This document shows positions 53,969 through 61,470 of a DNA stretch of 64,000 nucleotides, in pieces. How positions within the stretch are numbered: the first letter of the stretch is position 1; each line of letters opens with the position of its first letter. This stretch comes from Dissulfurimicrobium hydrothermale (GTDB lineage Bacteria; Desulfobacterota; Dissulfuribacteria; Dissulfuribacterales; Sh68), in assembly GCF_022026155.1 (NCBI RefSeq), contig NZ_CP085041.1:1520306-1584305 (forward strand), read 5' to 3'. The translations under genes and the position numbers were made by a program. The notes under the pieces are model-generated. The model was not told the origin of the DNA, made no database searches, and saw only the letters and a list, made by a program, of their open reading frames with translations.

Positions 53969-55747
53969 TTATACCTCTTGGGTCGATGAAATAAGTCGCA
54001 GTAATGCTATAGCGGCCTCATGCGGTCCTTTGGTTTCATATCCTGGGATACCAAGCCTGGTGCGCAGTTGCCCGACAAAGACACCGCTGCGGATGGCGGT
54101 CTCAAAAATCCCCAAGGCCAAATCATCATGCAGCTCACGGTATTGAGGCGGTCCGAAGATATTGGCGAAATAGCTGTGGACCAAGCCGGTTGCAGCGGTG
54201 GTGCCCTTGGACATCACGGCGCCGTCTCTGAAGATCTCAATGGCGCGGGCCACCGAGTCAAATCTCTCGATTATAGGGTGATCCTGGTCAACTTCTTCGT
54301 AATTGTTGGCATAAAGCAGAAAATCGATAGGATATCCATGCAGCACCTCCTCGATGGTTGTAACCGGCAGCACCACTCTGGCATTCACCTTCTGAGGGCT
54401 CATAATGATGGCCCGGTCGATCTGACCGAAGGCATACCCCTGCTGCAGGTCATCCAGCCTGATGAAGGCGCCAGTCTCGGTGCCGTAGGCGATCACACGA
54501 CCGTCCTTGGCAATCTCCAGAGAGCCCATGTCGTCCGCCACAACCCGCATTTCCTGAACAAGATCTCTACCTAAGCTACGAAAGGCCTCAAGGGATTCCG
54601 ACTTACCTGCAGCCGTATCGCCTATTATCAAAATATTCGCCTCATTACCACCCTTAAGCAAAATGCGCACCATTGCGCCATGATAAGGCATCCGGCCCAG
54701 CTTCATCATGACGATATTGTGTAACGTCAGCGCCATCTTTTTCAAATAACCAAAATAACCAAAGCGATCCTCAAGGGGAATAGCCGCTGTAAGCAGACCA
54801 TTTTCGGCGTCATCAAAGAAAACGGTGGGCAGATCACCGAATTTCGCCATATGATCGGCCGGTACGCCAAAGACATACACCGCCTCCGGTCCATCCTCGA
54901 TCTGTTCATCCAAGGCGAGCTCAAACAAATTGGAAAGTGAGATCCCCAATCCCATGAACCTCCGATGGAAATAAATAAAAATCACCACAGGCCCTACCCT
55001 AGCTGGATAGCAGAGCCATTCTTCAGCTGATAGATGGAGACCTTCGATGGGATTTACCGAAACGGCCCTGAACCGGCCAGTACGCGTATTTGTCGGTGGG
55101 TCGATTACAAAGGGCGGCGCAAACCAAACCTGCCGGATAAACGGGACATCCTCAAGGGCATCTCTATATGCCGATGGAAGCCTGGAATCTTTTGGAGCTG
55201 CAATGACGCCGGCATTGCAGCCGGCAGCTACATGCCGGTAAACTCGAGGATGTGTGCCGGTTATATTTTCACACATGTCCCTGTAGAGTGAACGCACCTG
55301 ATGGGCCAAGGCGACGAGGGTATCATTGAAAGCTCTGTAAGGTCGCCTGTTGGAACCCCCTGGCCCGACCCCGGCAAGAAGGACCATGTATCTGTCAAAC
55401 GATCGCCAATAATCATACAACCTTTCGACGAACTGGTGGATGGCATAACGGTAACGGCTTTCCATTAATATGCTGGCGGCAGGCAGGAGCGAGGTCACCT
55501 GTTCAAGCGGATGTTCGCTGAGGGCGCGCAGGATATTGATCATCCGCCTTAGATCATGCCCGCTGGCCATATCCAGACCAAGGGAATCCAGCAGGGAAGA
55601 GTCTTGGCGGCACAGGCTTTCAACAAAATCCTTGAATATATGCTCAAAGACATCGCTTTGGAGCAGTTCCCTCTTGGACGCACATATCTTGCCATCAGTA
55701 TAGATGATATATTGCCGCCCTTCCCTGACAAACCCTTTAATCGCCAT
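53969..55747 (-). CDS. Large HPr kinase/PEPCK-fold protein
   Basis: A 592-residue protein. The C-terminal half has the HPr kinase/PEP carboxykinase nucleotide site: PYHGAMVRI, then GDTAAGKSE (about residues 376-384, like the HPrK GxSGxGKSE) and VADDMGSL, each in the HPrK order. The N-terminal ~340 residues have no domain that I can name. It is far larger than HPrK (~310) and lacks obvious PEPCK substrate motifs, so the substrate, which could be HPr, another protein or a small molecule, is open. AAGGAGAG precedes the ATG at 55747; an ATG at 55780 is less likely. A structured leader lies upstream and carbonic anhydrase downstream. Confidence 0.75.
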   Translation of the reverse strand: MAIKGFVREGRQYIIYTDGKICASKRELLQSDVFEHIFKDFVESLCRQDSSLLDSLGLDMASGHDLRRMINILRALSEHPLEQVTSLLPAASILMESRYRYAIHQFVERLYDYWRSFDRYMVLLAGVGPGGSNRRPYRAFNDTLVALAHQVRSLYRDMCENITGTHPRVYRHVAAGCNAGVIAAPKDSRLPSAYRDALEDVPFIRQVWFAPPFVIDPPTNTRTGRFRAVSVNPIEGLHLSAEEWLCYPARVGPVVIFIYFHRRFMGLGISLSNLFELALDEQIEDGPEAVYVFGVPADHMAKFGDLPTVFFDDAENGLLTAAIPLEDRFGYFGYLKKMALTLHNIVMMKLGRMPYHGAMVRILLKGGNEANILIIGDTAAGKSESLEAFRSLGRDLVQEMRVVADDMGSLEIAKDGRVIAYGTETGAFIRLDDLQQGYAFGQIDRAIIMSPQKVNARVVLPVTTIEEVLHGYPIDFLLYANNYEEVDQDHPIIERFDSVARAIEIFRDGAVMSKGTTAATGLVHSYFANIFGPPQYRELHDDLALGIFETAIRSGVFVGQLRTRLGIPGYETKGPHEAAIALLRLISSTQEV

Positions 55748-55802
55748 ATTCTCTCCTTTTTTGGCGCCGATATCTGCCAATAGACCTACAGTTTTTTTAC
55801 AT

Positions 55803-55845
55803 AAAAAAAGCCGAAGATCACCGTTTTAACCGGTAACTCTTCGGC
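55803..55845 (-). terminator. Intrinsic terminator/attenuator ahead of the HPrK-like gene
   Basis: Minus strand: GCCGAAGA and TCTTCGGC (55845-55838 and 55817-55810) form an 8-base stem, extended by an inner ACCG/CGGT pairing, followed by seven U (55809-55803). It sits 56 bases before the HPrK-like start and 197 bases after the DUF2294 stop. It is either the end of the upstream operon or a leader attenuator. Confidence 0.75.
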
Positions 55846-55970
55846 CTCTTATCCCGTTTGCACCCTTGCCAGGCCCATCCGGGCATATCGGCTGTATTTT
55901 TAAGAAACAGGCCAGTGCTTCCTTAAAAACACCGGCTGATACTGACCAGCCTTATTAATAAGGGCCCTTC
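55838..55970 (-). ncRNA. Structured leader RNA candidate upstream of the HPrK-like gene
   Basis: Reading the minus strand toward the gene: GGCTG/CAGCC hairpin, TTTTTAAG/CTTAAAAA 8-base stem, GCCC-GGAT-GGGC tetraloop stem, then GGCCT (55875-55871) that can pair with AGGCC (55847-55843). The last element overlaps the 5' arm of the terminator, so the two pairings exclude each other. This is the layout of a riboswitch or attenuator. I could not match it to a known riboswitch class. The 294-base gap holds no gene that I see. Confidence 0.45.
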
Positions 55971-56041
55971 AATATCTAGTTAGAAGATTAAATTAAATGT
56001 CAGAGATGTCAAGGTCAGATAACTCTTAATTGAAAAATTAA

Positions 56042-56410
56042 TTATTCGAAATCAATGGGTGCGGCCAGAGTAAAAAGAATTATCCTTTCTCCTGTAACAG
56101 TACTGATGTCAGTATGAAGGCTTATCACCTTCTGTCCGACAATGGCCTCCACTGCCGCCTCCAGCAAGGGTCTGCCCTTTTCCATAAGGGCAATCCGCAC
56201 CTTCTTGATCAACTCCCTGCCGCCATCAATCTCACCAGGTACAGCAAGTTGGCATTCGGCCCGAGTAAGGACCCCTTTGAGCCGAACCAGCACCATATCA
56301 TCGATAAAATAGGTCTTGGTTTCAAGAGGCCCCCTCCCCATATATTCCTTCTCAAATTTAATGACGACGTCACTTATTTCAGCCTCAAGCTGCCCTTTTG
56401 TCTTTTTCAT
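56042..56410 (-). CDS. DUF2294 family protein
   Basis: A 122-residue protein matching DUF2294: it opens with KTKGQLEAEISDVVIKFEKEYMGRGPLETKTYFIDDMVLVRLKGVLTRAECQL, the conserved core of the family, and ends with TDISTVTGERIILFTL. The fold is not one I know; there is no signal peptide or membrane segment. It follows the sugar-kinase gene by 18 bases. Proteins of this family are widespread, and their role is unsettled. Confidence 0.85.
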   Translation of the reverse strand: MKKTKGQLEAEISDVVIKFEKEYMGRGPLETKTYFIDDMVLVRLKGVLTRAECQLAVPGEIDGGRELIKKVRIALMEKGRPLLEAAVEAIVGQKVISLHTDISTVTGERIILFTLAAPIDFE

Positions 56411-56428
56411 GGCGTCTTAACTTACCTC

Positions 56429-57214
56429 TTACTTAAAAGTCTGAACAACCAAGTGGGTCGAACGCGCCTTTTTAATTTTCATCCGTCTTTCAGTCCATGC
56501 AGCTACATCTTTGATCAAGGCGCGTCTCTTCCTACTATCCAGCCCCACGGCATCTGAGTAGACATTCAAAAAAAACAACCTATGGCGTATACCCAAATGG
56601 GCGGCGTCCATATTCATCTGGACAAGATTGCGACATCTCTCGCCCCACGGAAGCCTTAAAATGTATTGACGGTTTCTCTCGTTGTCCAAAAAGGCAAAAC
56701 GCCATTTATTTTTGTCTGATGGATCCGGATCGGTTATAACAAAAATATTGCCCAATCTCAGGTCCCCATGGCGAATCCGGTGATTGTGAAGCCTTGCGAT
56801 TTCTTTGGCAAGTGCGGAGATGAACATCTTTTTCTCATTGTTGCCGAGCCTTTCACGCCAGAAATCCATAACCCCCAACCCGACTATCTCCTCTGTAAGG
56901 CACCACCCCTCACCCTTAAATCTGGCCTTCATATCTGCGCCATATTCAACGACGTTCGGAGCAAGAAACCCGAGCCTTTTGAGGCGTATAGCCTCCTTTA
57001 TAAACCTCTTTGCCCTGGCGCCCTTGAATACCGCCTTTATGCCTTCCTTGAATGATCTTTTGATGAAATACTTGAAGTAATAAACCCTTCCATCCATCTT
57101 CATACATGAAGCCACCCAAGCATTTGATGAGCTTCTCACATGCCTCCAGCCGCAAGGGAGCCTGCAACTGATCAAAAGCCGTTTCTCTTCCGCTGTTAAA
57201 AATATCTCTTCCAT
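56429..57214 (-). CDS. Lipopolysaccharide-core kinase-like protein (Kdo kinase/InaA family)
   Basis: A 261-residue protein-kinase-fold enzyme of the KdkA/WaaP/InaA group that phosphorylates inner-core sugars. The catalytic loop is HGDLRLGN (residues 149-156) and the metal-binding motif LDNER (about 176-180, in place of DFD/DFG). Numerous Arg and Lys suit an acidic glycolipid substrate. Together with LpxC it points to lipopolysaccharide. The ATG has no clear ribosome site. The 250 bases up to the divergent macrodomain gene are AT-rich, include a TGTCATGACA palindrome at 57349-57358, and hold no gene that I see. Confidence 0.82.
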   Translation of the reverse strand: MEEIFLTAEEKRLLISCRLPCGWRHVRSSSNAWVASCMKMDGRVYYFKYFIKRSFKEGIKAVFKGARAKRFIKEAIRLKRLGFLAPNVVEYGADMKARFKGEGWCLTEEIVGLGVMDFWRERLGNNEKKMFISALAKEIARLHNHRIRHGDLRLGNIFVITDPDPSDKNKWRFAFLDNERNRQYILRLPWGERCRNLVQMNMDAAHLGIRHRLFFLNVYSDAVGLDSRKRRALIKDVAAWTERRMKIKKARSTHLVVQTFK

Positions 57215-57464
57215 AGATATGCGACGTGTCTAAACCAGTGTAGGGATTTATGAATATAATAACTTGTACTGCAGTTTCCTCCATCATATGAACAATTAAT
57301 ATGACAGATCTTCTGATCCTGCTGAACACGAAAAATACCTTTGTTGATTGTCATGACAGTGCAATGCAGTTATCTTAAGGGCTAATACGATAACAATGCC
57401 GATATGTTTTACCCAGTGAACACACTTGATTTTAATAAATATATCTTAATAATAAAATGATATC

Positions 57465-57998
57465 ATGTGGCAGGATTACATTGAACTCACAAACGGCGAT
57501 ATTACAACCCTTAATGTAGATGCAATTGTAAATGCGGCCAACAATTCGCTTCTGGGGGGAGGTGGCGTGGACGGCGCCATCCACAGGGCGGCAGGGCCAG
57601 AGTTGCTCGAGGAATGCCGCGGACTTGGCGGGTGCGCAACAGGCGATGCAAAAATAACAATGGGTTACCGGCTACCTGCGCGCTATGTCATCCATACTGT
57701 AGGCCCAATCTGGCGCGGTGGAAGCCGGGGAGAACCAGAACTTCTCGCCAGCTGTTACAGGCGATGCTTTGAAATTGCCAGGGCATATGAATTAAAAACC
57801 ATTGCCTTTCCAGCCATAAGCACAGGGGCATACGGGTTCCCAAAGGATATCGCGGCCATGATAGCCGTTGAAGAGGCCAAAAAGGCGATTCTGAAAGATC
57901 GGACAATCAAAAAGGTCATATTTGTTTGCTTCAACGCCGATACCAGAAAGGCCTATGAGAGCGCCCTGGCAAAGGCGGCCAGAGTATATGGCGATTAA
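57465..57998 (+). CDS. Macrodomain ADP-ribose-binding protein (YmdB-like)
   Basis: A 177-residue single macrodomain. NAAN (residues 23-26) and [14 protein letters not shown] (31-44) form the ADP-ribose site; [12 protein letters not shown] is the distal phosphate loop. The family removes acetyl or ADP-ribosyl groups, for example as O-acetyl-ADP-ribose deacetylase. The last 11 bases overlap the start of the Mut7-C gene, so the two are translated together, which hints at a shared role in RNA or nucleotide metabolism. Confidence 0.93.
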   Translation: MWQDYIELTNGDITTLNVDAIVNAANNSLLGGGGVDGAIHRAAGPELLEECRGLGGCATGDAKITMGYRLPARYVIHTVGPIWRGGSRGEPELLASCYRRCFEIARAYELKTIAFPAISTGAYGFPKDIAAMIAVEEAKKAILKDRTIKKVIFVCFNADTRKAYESALAKAARVYGD

Positions 57999-58740
57999 GA
58001 TCGTCTTCCACGGAGACCTAAAAGGGCTCGTTTCCATCCCATTAATAGACAACGGTACAATAATCCACAACTCCGACCGTAATGCATCCGTAAAGGACAT
58101 GATAGAGGCACTAGGCGTCCCCCATACAGAGATCGGAAGGATCGAGGCAAACGGTGAAGAGGTCTCCTTTAGCTACCAAGTAAAAACCAAAGACAGGCTT
58201 GATGTATACGCCCTTGACGCGCCGGTTGATTTTTCCATACCATCGCTCTTGCGGCCTGAACCACTTTATGAAATACGCTTCCTTGCGGACGTAAATGTTG
58301 GAAGACTTGCCATATTGCTCAGGATGGTAGGTATGGATACAGCTTACAAAAACGGCCTCTCTGACGCCGAGCTTGCAGAGATATCAAGCATTGAGAAACG
58401 GATACTTCTCACAAGGGACACAAGACTCCTAAAACGCAGCAAGGTAATATTTGGGCACCTTGTCCGCGAAACCGTACCTTTGAGGCAACTGGCCGAGATC
58501 GTCAACCTCTTTAATCTAACATGTAGGCTTTCACCTTTCACAAGATGCCTGGTCTGTAACAGCGTCCTTGAACCGATCGAAAAAGACAAGATAATCTACC
58601 GTCTGGAACCACTTACAAAAAGATATTATGACACCTTTTATCTCTGCCCAGGTTGTGACAGGATCTACTGGCCAGGTTCTCACAAAATAAAGATGGAAGA
58701 GATGCTGAGATCAATCCGAACTGTCCGACAAAATAGATAG
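57988..58740 (+). CDS. Ubiquitin-like/Mut7-C RNase domain protein
   Basis: A 250-residue two-domain protein. Residues 1-85 form a beta-grasp (Mut7-C ubiquitin-like) domain; the rest is a Mut7-C PIN-like RNase domain with [20 protein letters not shown] and [13 protein letters not shown] (acidic active-site residues), ending in a zinc ribbon: CLVC near residue 189 and [13 protein letters not shown] near 220. Proposed role: RNA cleavage, with the beta-grasp part for a partner or small-molecule input. The ATG at 57988 overlaps the macrodomain stop. An IS element lies 17 bases downstream. Confidence 0.88.
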   Translation: MAIKIVFHGDLKGLVSIPLIDNGTIIHNSDRNASVKDMIEALGVPHTEIGRIEANGEEVSFSYQVKTKDRLDVYALDAPVDFSIPSLLRPEPLYEIRFLADVNVGRLAILLRMVGMDTAYKNGLSDAELAEISSIEKRILLTRDTRLLKRSKVIFGHLVRETVPLRQLAEIVNLFNLTCRLSPFTRCLVCNSVLEPIEKDKIIYRLEPLTKRYYDTFYLCPGCDRIYWPGSHKIKMEEMLRSIRTVRQNR

Positions 58741-58756
58741 GCTACCATGTAAATTA

Positions 58757-60075
58757 GGGCCTGTAAATAATTTTGTGTAAACGGTCTTGTTTTTTCATAT
58801 TCAATAAGCAGGCATTCTGTCACCAAATAAGATGGAAAAGCGGTTCAATGCGGCCTTCCAGTCTCTGATTGGCATAGTCCATTTCCTGGCGATATTGTTC
58901 AGCGCCAGATAAAGCAGTTTGAGCATAGCCTCGTCATTGGGGAACGAACCCCGGTTCTTAGTAACTTTGCGCAGCGACATGTTCAACGATTCTATAGCGT
59001 TAGTCGTGTATATCACCTTGCGTATCTCCGACGGATAGGCAAAAAAGGGATAATGCGCTCCCAGTTCCTGCGCCAGGATTGGCCGATGGACGGATGCGTT
59101 TCATCCCATTTTTCCTCAAAGGCCGTAAGATTCATCTCAGACTGCTCGGCGGTTGTCGCCTGGTAGATGGTCTTGAGGTCCGCAGCTACCTCTTTGCGCT
59201 GTCTCCATGAGACATATCTCAGGGAATTGCGCACCATATGGACAATGCAGAGCTGTATCCGGGTGCGAGGAAAGACCGTCTCAATGGCCTCGGGGAAACC
59301 CTTCAGGCCATCCACACAGGCAATAAAGATATCCTGTACCCCACGATTTCTCAACTCTGTCACTACCTGCAACCAGAACTTGGCGCCTTCGTTTTCCGCA
59401 ACCCACATCCCCAGGACATCCTTGACCCCATCCATGGTGATACCGATAGCCAGATAGACCGCCTTGTTCATAACATGTCCATTATCGCGTCCCTATAGAT
59501 GATCGGGTAAACAGTGTCCAGAGGGCGATTCTGCCAGATTTTAACCTCATCGGCAACAGCGTCAGTGACCGCTGAAATCAGGCTGGGAGAGACATCAACA
59601 CCATAGATATCCTCCAGATGCCCCTGAATCTCCCTGGTGGTCATACCCCGGGTGTAGAGTGAAATAATCTTGTCATCAAAACCGGAAAAGCGGGTTTGCC
59701 CCTTCGGAATGATCACCGGATCAAAGCTGCTGTCGCGGTCACGAGGGACATCGATCGGCAGCTTGCCAAACTCACCCTTGATGGTCTTGACGGATTTGCC
59801 ATTACGGGCATTTCCGCCTTTGACGGCTATTGCACCATGTTTCTCGTGTCCCAGATGGACAGCCATTTCCGCCTGCAGCGCCCTTTCCAGAAGGGCCTTG
59901 GTCAGTTGCTTGAGCAACCCGTTTTCCCCGATCAGCTCTTCGGGTCTTTTACAGTCGTAGCCGACAAACAGACGATCCAACAGTTCTTTTTCAATGGCCA
60001 TAATGATCTCCTTTTAAAGGGTGGGATATCGACATACCCCTGAATGGCCATTTACACAAATTATTTTACACCCTC
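58757..60075 (-). mobile_element. IS256-family insertion sequence, inactive
   Basis: About 1.32 kb. Imperfect inverted repeats of ~23 bases lie at 58762-58784 and 60048-60070 (both TGTAAA...TTTGTGTAAA in orientation), and the element is flanked by GTAAATTA (58749-58756) and GTAAATTT (60076-60083), an 8-base target duplication with one mismatch. The size, ends and duplication length match IS256. It landed between the Mut7-C gene and the 135-residue protein gene. Confidence 0.85.
58801..60001 (-). pseudogene. IS256-family transposase, broken into three frames
   Basis: Mutator-type DDE transposase. The N-terminal part (from 60001) ends in YPIIYRDAIMDML; the middle (NKAVYLAIG...CVDGLKGFPEAI...IVHMVRNSLRYVSW) and C-terminal ([22 protein letters not shown]...) parts are in other frames. 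First break, near 59470: a short internal deletion has lost the usual V-x-x-RDNGHV stretch; AATGG repeats could have mediated it. Second break, near 59041-59046: a run of six T (minus strand) where seven would restore [19 protein letters not shown]. All catalytic acidic residues are still visible, so the losses are recent, or the second is a sequencing error. Confidence 0.9.
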
Positions 60076-60196
60076 GTAAATTTGGACCAAACTGGTTTAT
60101 TTGCTTAAAATATCCCTTCCATACCCCATTTCAAACCTTGAACGCCTCATCTGTTCTCGTTATTTTTTCATACAATATTTTTGAACGGTGAGGGCT

Positions 60197-60604
60197 ATGG
60201 ATAAAAAAAACATCTTGAGACAGACCATAACAGATGGATTCCTTGAAGAACTGTTTCCTCCTGGCAAGGCGGATGAATTTTTTGAAGCCATCTACGGAGG
60301 CACAGAAGAAGGCGCGTTCGACATCGCCCTGAGATTTAGCCTGTTTGATGAACATAGGCTCGAGCTTATACTTGAATACCGCTTGACCGAAAGACCTGGC
60401 AGATGCATGGCATGCAGCCTGACCCGCGGTCTCCCCGCAGTATTTAAAAGGCATCCCATCATCGATATAAAAGGCGCTGTACAAAAGATAGCGGAACGAC
60501 TTGAACCAGGCTGGAAGGTCCTGGAATGGGACCTGGGGCCGACCACCCCAAAGGCGCCGAAGGTAAACGCAATCCCGCTCAAGATAAAACTTGAGGCGCG
60601 ATGA
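60197..60604 (+). CDS. Conserved small soluble protein, function unknown
   Basis: A 135-residue soluble protein: FLEELFPPGKADEFFEAIYGGTEEGAFDIALRF, then RPGRCMACSLTRGLPAVFKRHPIIDIKG with a CxxC pair, and a C-terminal WKVLEWDLGPTTPKAPKVNAIPLKIKLE. I recall similar proteins from deltaproteobacteria that carry a misleading homeobox-style automatic name; there is no homeobox here. The start is ATG 60197 after GGTGAGGG, or GTG 60188. It follows the IS element. Confidence 0.72.
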   Translation: MDKKNILRQTITDGFLEELFPPGKADEFFEAIYGGTEEGAFDIALRFSLFDEHRLELILEYRLTERPGRCMACSLTRGLPAVFKRHPIIDIKGAVQKIAERLEPGWKVLEWDLGPTTPKAPKVNAIPLKIKLEAR

Positions 60605-60630
60605 CGGGCGAAGCTGCTGCATCGCCCGTC
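60603..60630. terminator. GC-rich hairpin at the convergent gene end
   Basis: GACGGGCGA (60603-60611) and TCGCCCGTC (60622-60630) form a 9-base perfect stem with a 10-base loop right at the stop codon of the 135-residue protein gene and 35 bases past the end of the exported-protein gene on the other strand. No U-run follows on either side, so it is either a weak or Rho-assisted terminator or an mRNA end-stabilising stem. Confidence 0.45.
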
Positions 60631-60664
60631 ACAGGCCAAGCAAGATAAGGGACCGTCTTTAAAG

Positions 60665-61129
60665 CTACATCCTTTTCCAGCGAGACCCGGCCCATAGCGG
60701 AAGACCACTGGACATGTCCCTCAGGGTCACGGTTGAGCCGTTTATATCGATGCTTACCGCGATAAGTCTGGTTGTCCCATCGGAAAAGGTAACCTCGTAG
60801 GCCTTTACTGCAACCACATCACCGACAGTCGGTCTTGCAACACCAAGTGAGTCCCAGTACCAGATCGGACCGAGGCCGTAAATGGTAGCGGCAGTCCCTG
60901 CGCCTGTGTCAACCGTAATGCCCTGTCCGTAACAGACCGCCTGGACACTGCCGGTAATTGTAACAGGCGTGCCGGTAAGTATCGCATTCGACATAGGACC
61001 GACGCAGGCACTTGTCTGTGAGGCAGCGTATCCAACCCCGTTTCCTCTGCCAGCCCATGATGCGCCGTTAAAGGCCATTGCCGTCATGACCGCAAGGACC
61101 GTTAAGGATAAAATGAACACTTTTTTCAT
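60665..61129 (-). CDS. Exported small protein of unknown function
   Basis: A 154-residue secreted protein: signal peptide MKKVFILSLTVLAVMTAMAFNGASWA with likely cleavage after residue 26, then a Gly/Ser/Thr-rich mature part predicted as beta strands (TPVTITGSVQAVCYGQGITVDTGAG, VGDVVAVKAYEVTFSDGTTRLIAVSI), like an OB-fold-type periplasmic domain. Two cysteines (CVG, CYG) may form a disulfide. AAGGAGGAACAAG is a very strong ribosome site. Preceded by the mini-ORF at 61206-61277. Confidence 0.75.
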   Translation of the reverse strand: MKKVFILSLTVLAVMTAMAFNGASWAGRGNGVGYAASQTSACVGPMSNAILTGTPVTITGSVQAVCYGQGITVDTGAGTAATIYGLGPIWYWDSLGVARPTVGDVVAVKAYEVTFSDGTTRLIAVSIDINGSTVTLRDMSSGLPLWAGSRWKRM

Positions 61130-61205
61130 CTTGTTCCTCCTTATTCTTTTTAAGATCTAAACAACCATTGACCGAGATCAAAGAGTCTCCAAACTAATAC
61201 AGGCC

Positions 61206-61277
61206 TTAAGGTGCTTCGCCCCTCCACTTGTGTATTGTGCAGTGTTTTGCATAACGCCCACATCCTCTTAAGCCCAA
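61206..61277 (-). CDS. Possible 23-residue leader peptide with full-length Shine-Dalgarno
   Basis: TTG-started reading frame of 23 codons (MGLRGCGRYAKHCTIHKWRG then EAP): basic, with two Cys and two His. Its ribosome site, AAGGAGGTGATC at 61292-61281, matches the whole 16S rRNA 3'-end complement and is 8 bases (GGAGG to TTG) from the start. It ends 76 bases before the exported-protein gene. Could be a leader peptide or a small protein. No family recognised. Confidence 0.4.
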   Translation of the reverse strand: MGLRGCGRYAKHCTIHKWRGEAP

Positions 61278-61341
61278 CTTGATCACCTCCTTCCCCTCCC
61301 AATTCTTTGATCTACAGATACAGTTTACAAAAAGAATGCCA

Positions 61342-61347
61342 ATTATA
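61342..61347 (-). promoter_or_regulatory. Candidate -10 element upstream of the mini-ORF
   Basis: Minus-strand TATAAT, 50 bases before the AAGGAGGTGATC site, in an AT-rich stretch; no good -35 is seen. The 341-base gap (61130-61470) to mscS otherwise contains the mini-ORF and no other gene that I can support. Confidence 0.35.
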
Positions 61348-61470
61348 ACATTTAATAAAAACAATAAGTTATTAAATATCAATCTTGTTTCGAACCGACA
61401 ATCACCAAAACGGCGCGACCATTCCGTCGAATTATAACGGAGAACGTTTTTTTGAATTGATACATGTGGT

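Noticed and set aside
55870-55970. SRP RNA-like GGTCAG...AAGGAAGCA in the leader before the HPrK-like gene
   Set aside because: In SRP RNA these elements sit a few bases apart in a tetraloop hairpin; here they are ~18 bases apart and do not fold that way.
61281-61293. GATCACCTCCTTC on the plus strand looks like a 16S rRNA 3' end
   Set aside because: No other 16S sequence is around it; it is better explained as a ribosome-binding site on the minus strand.
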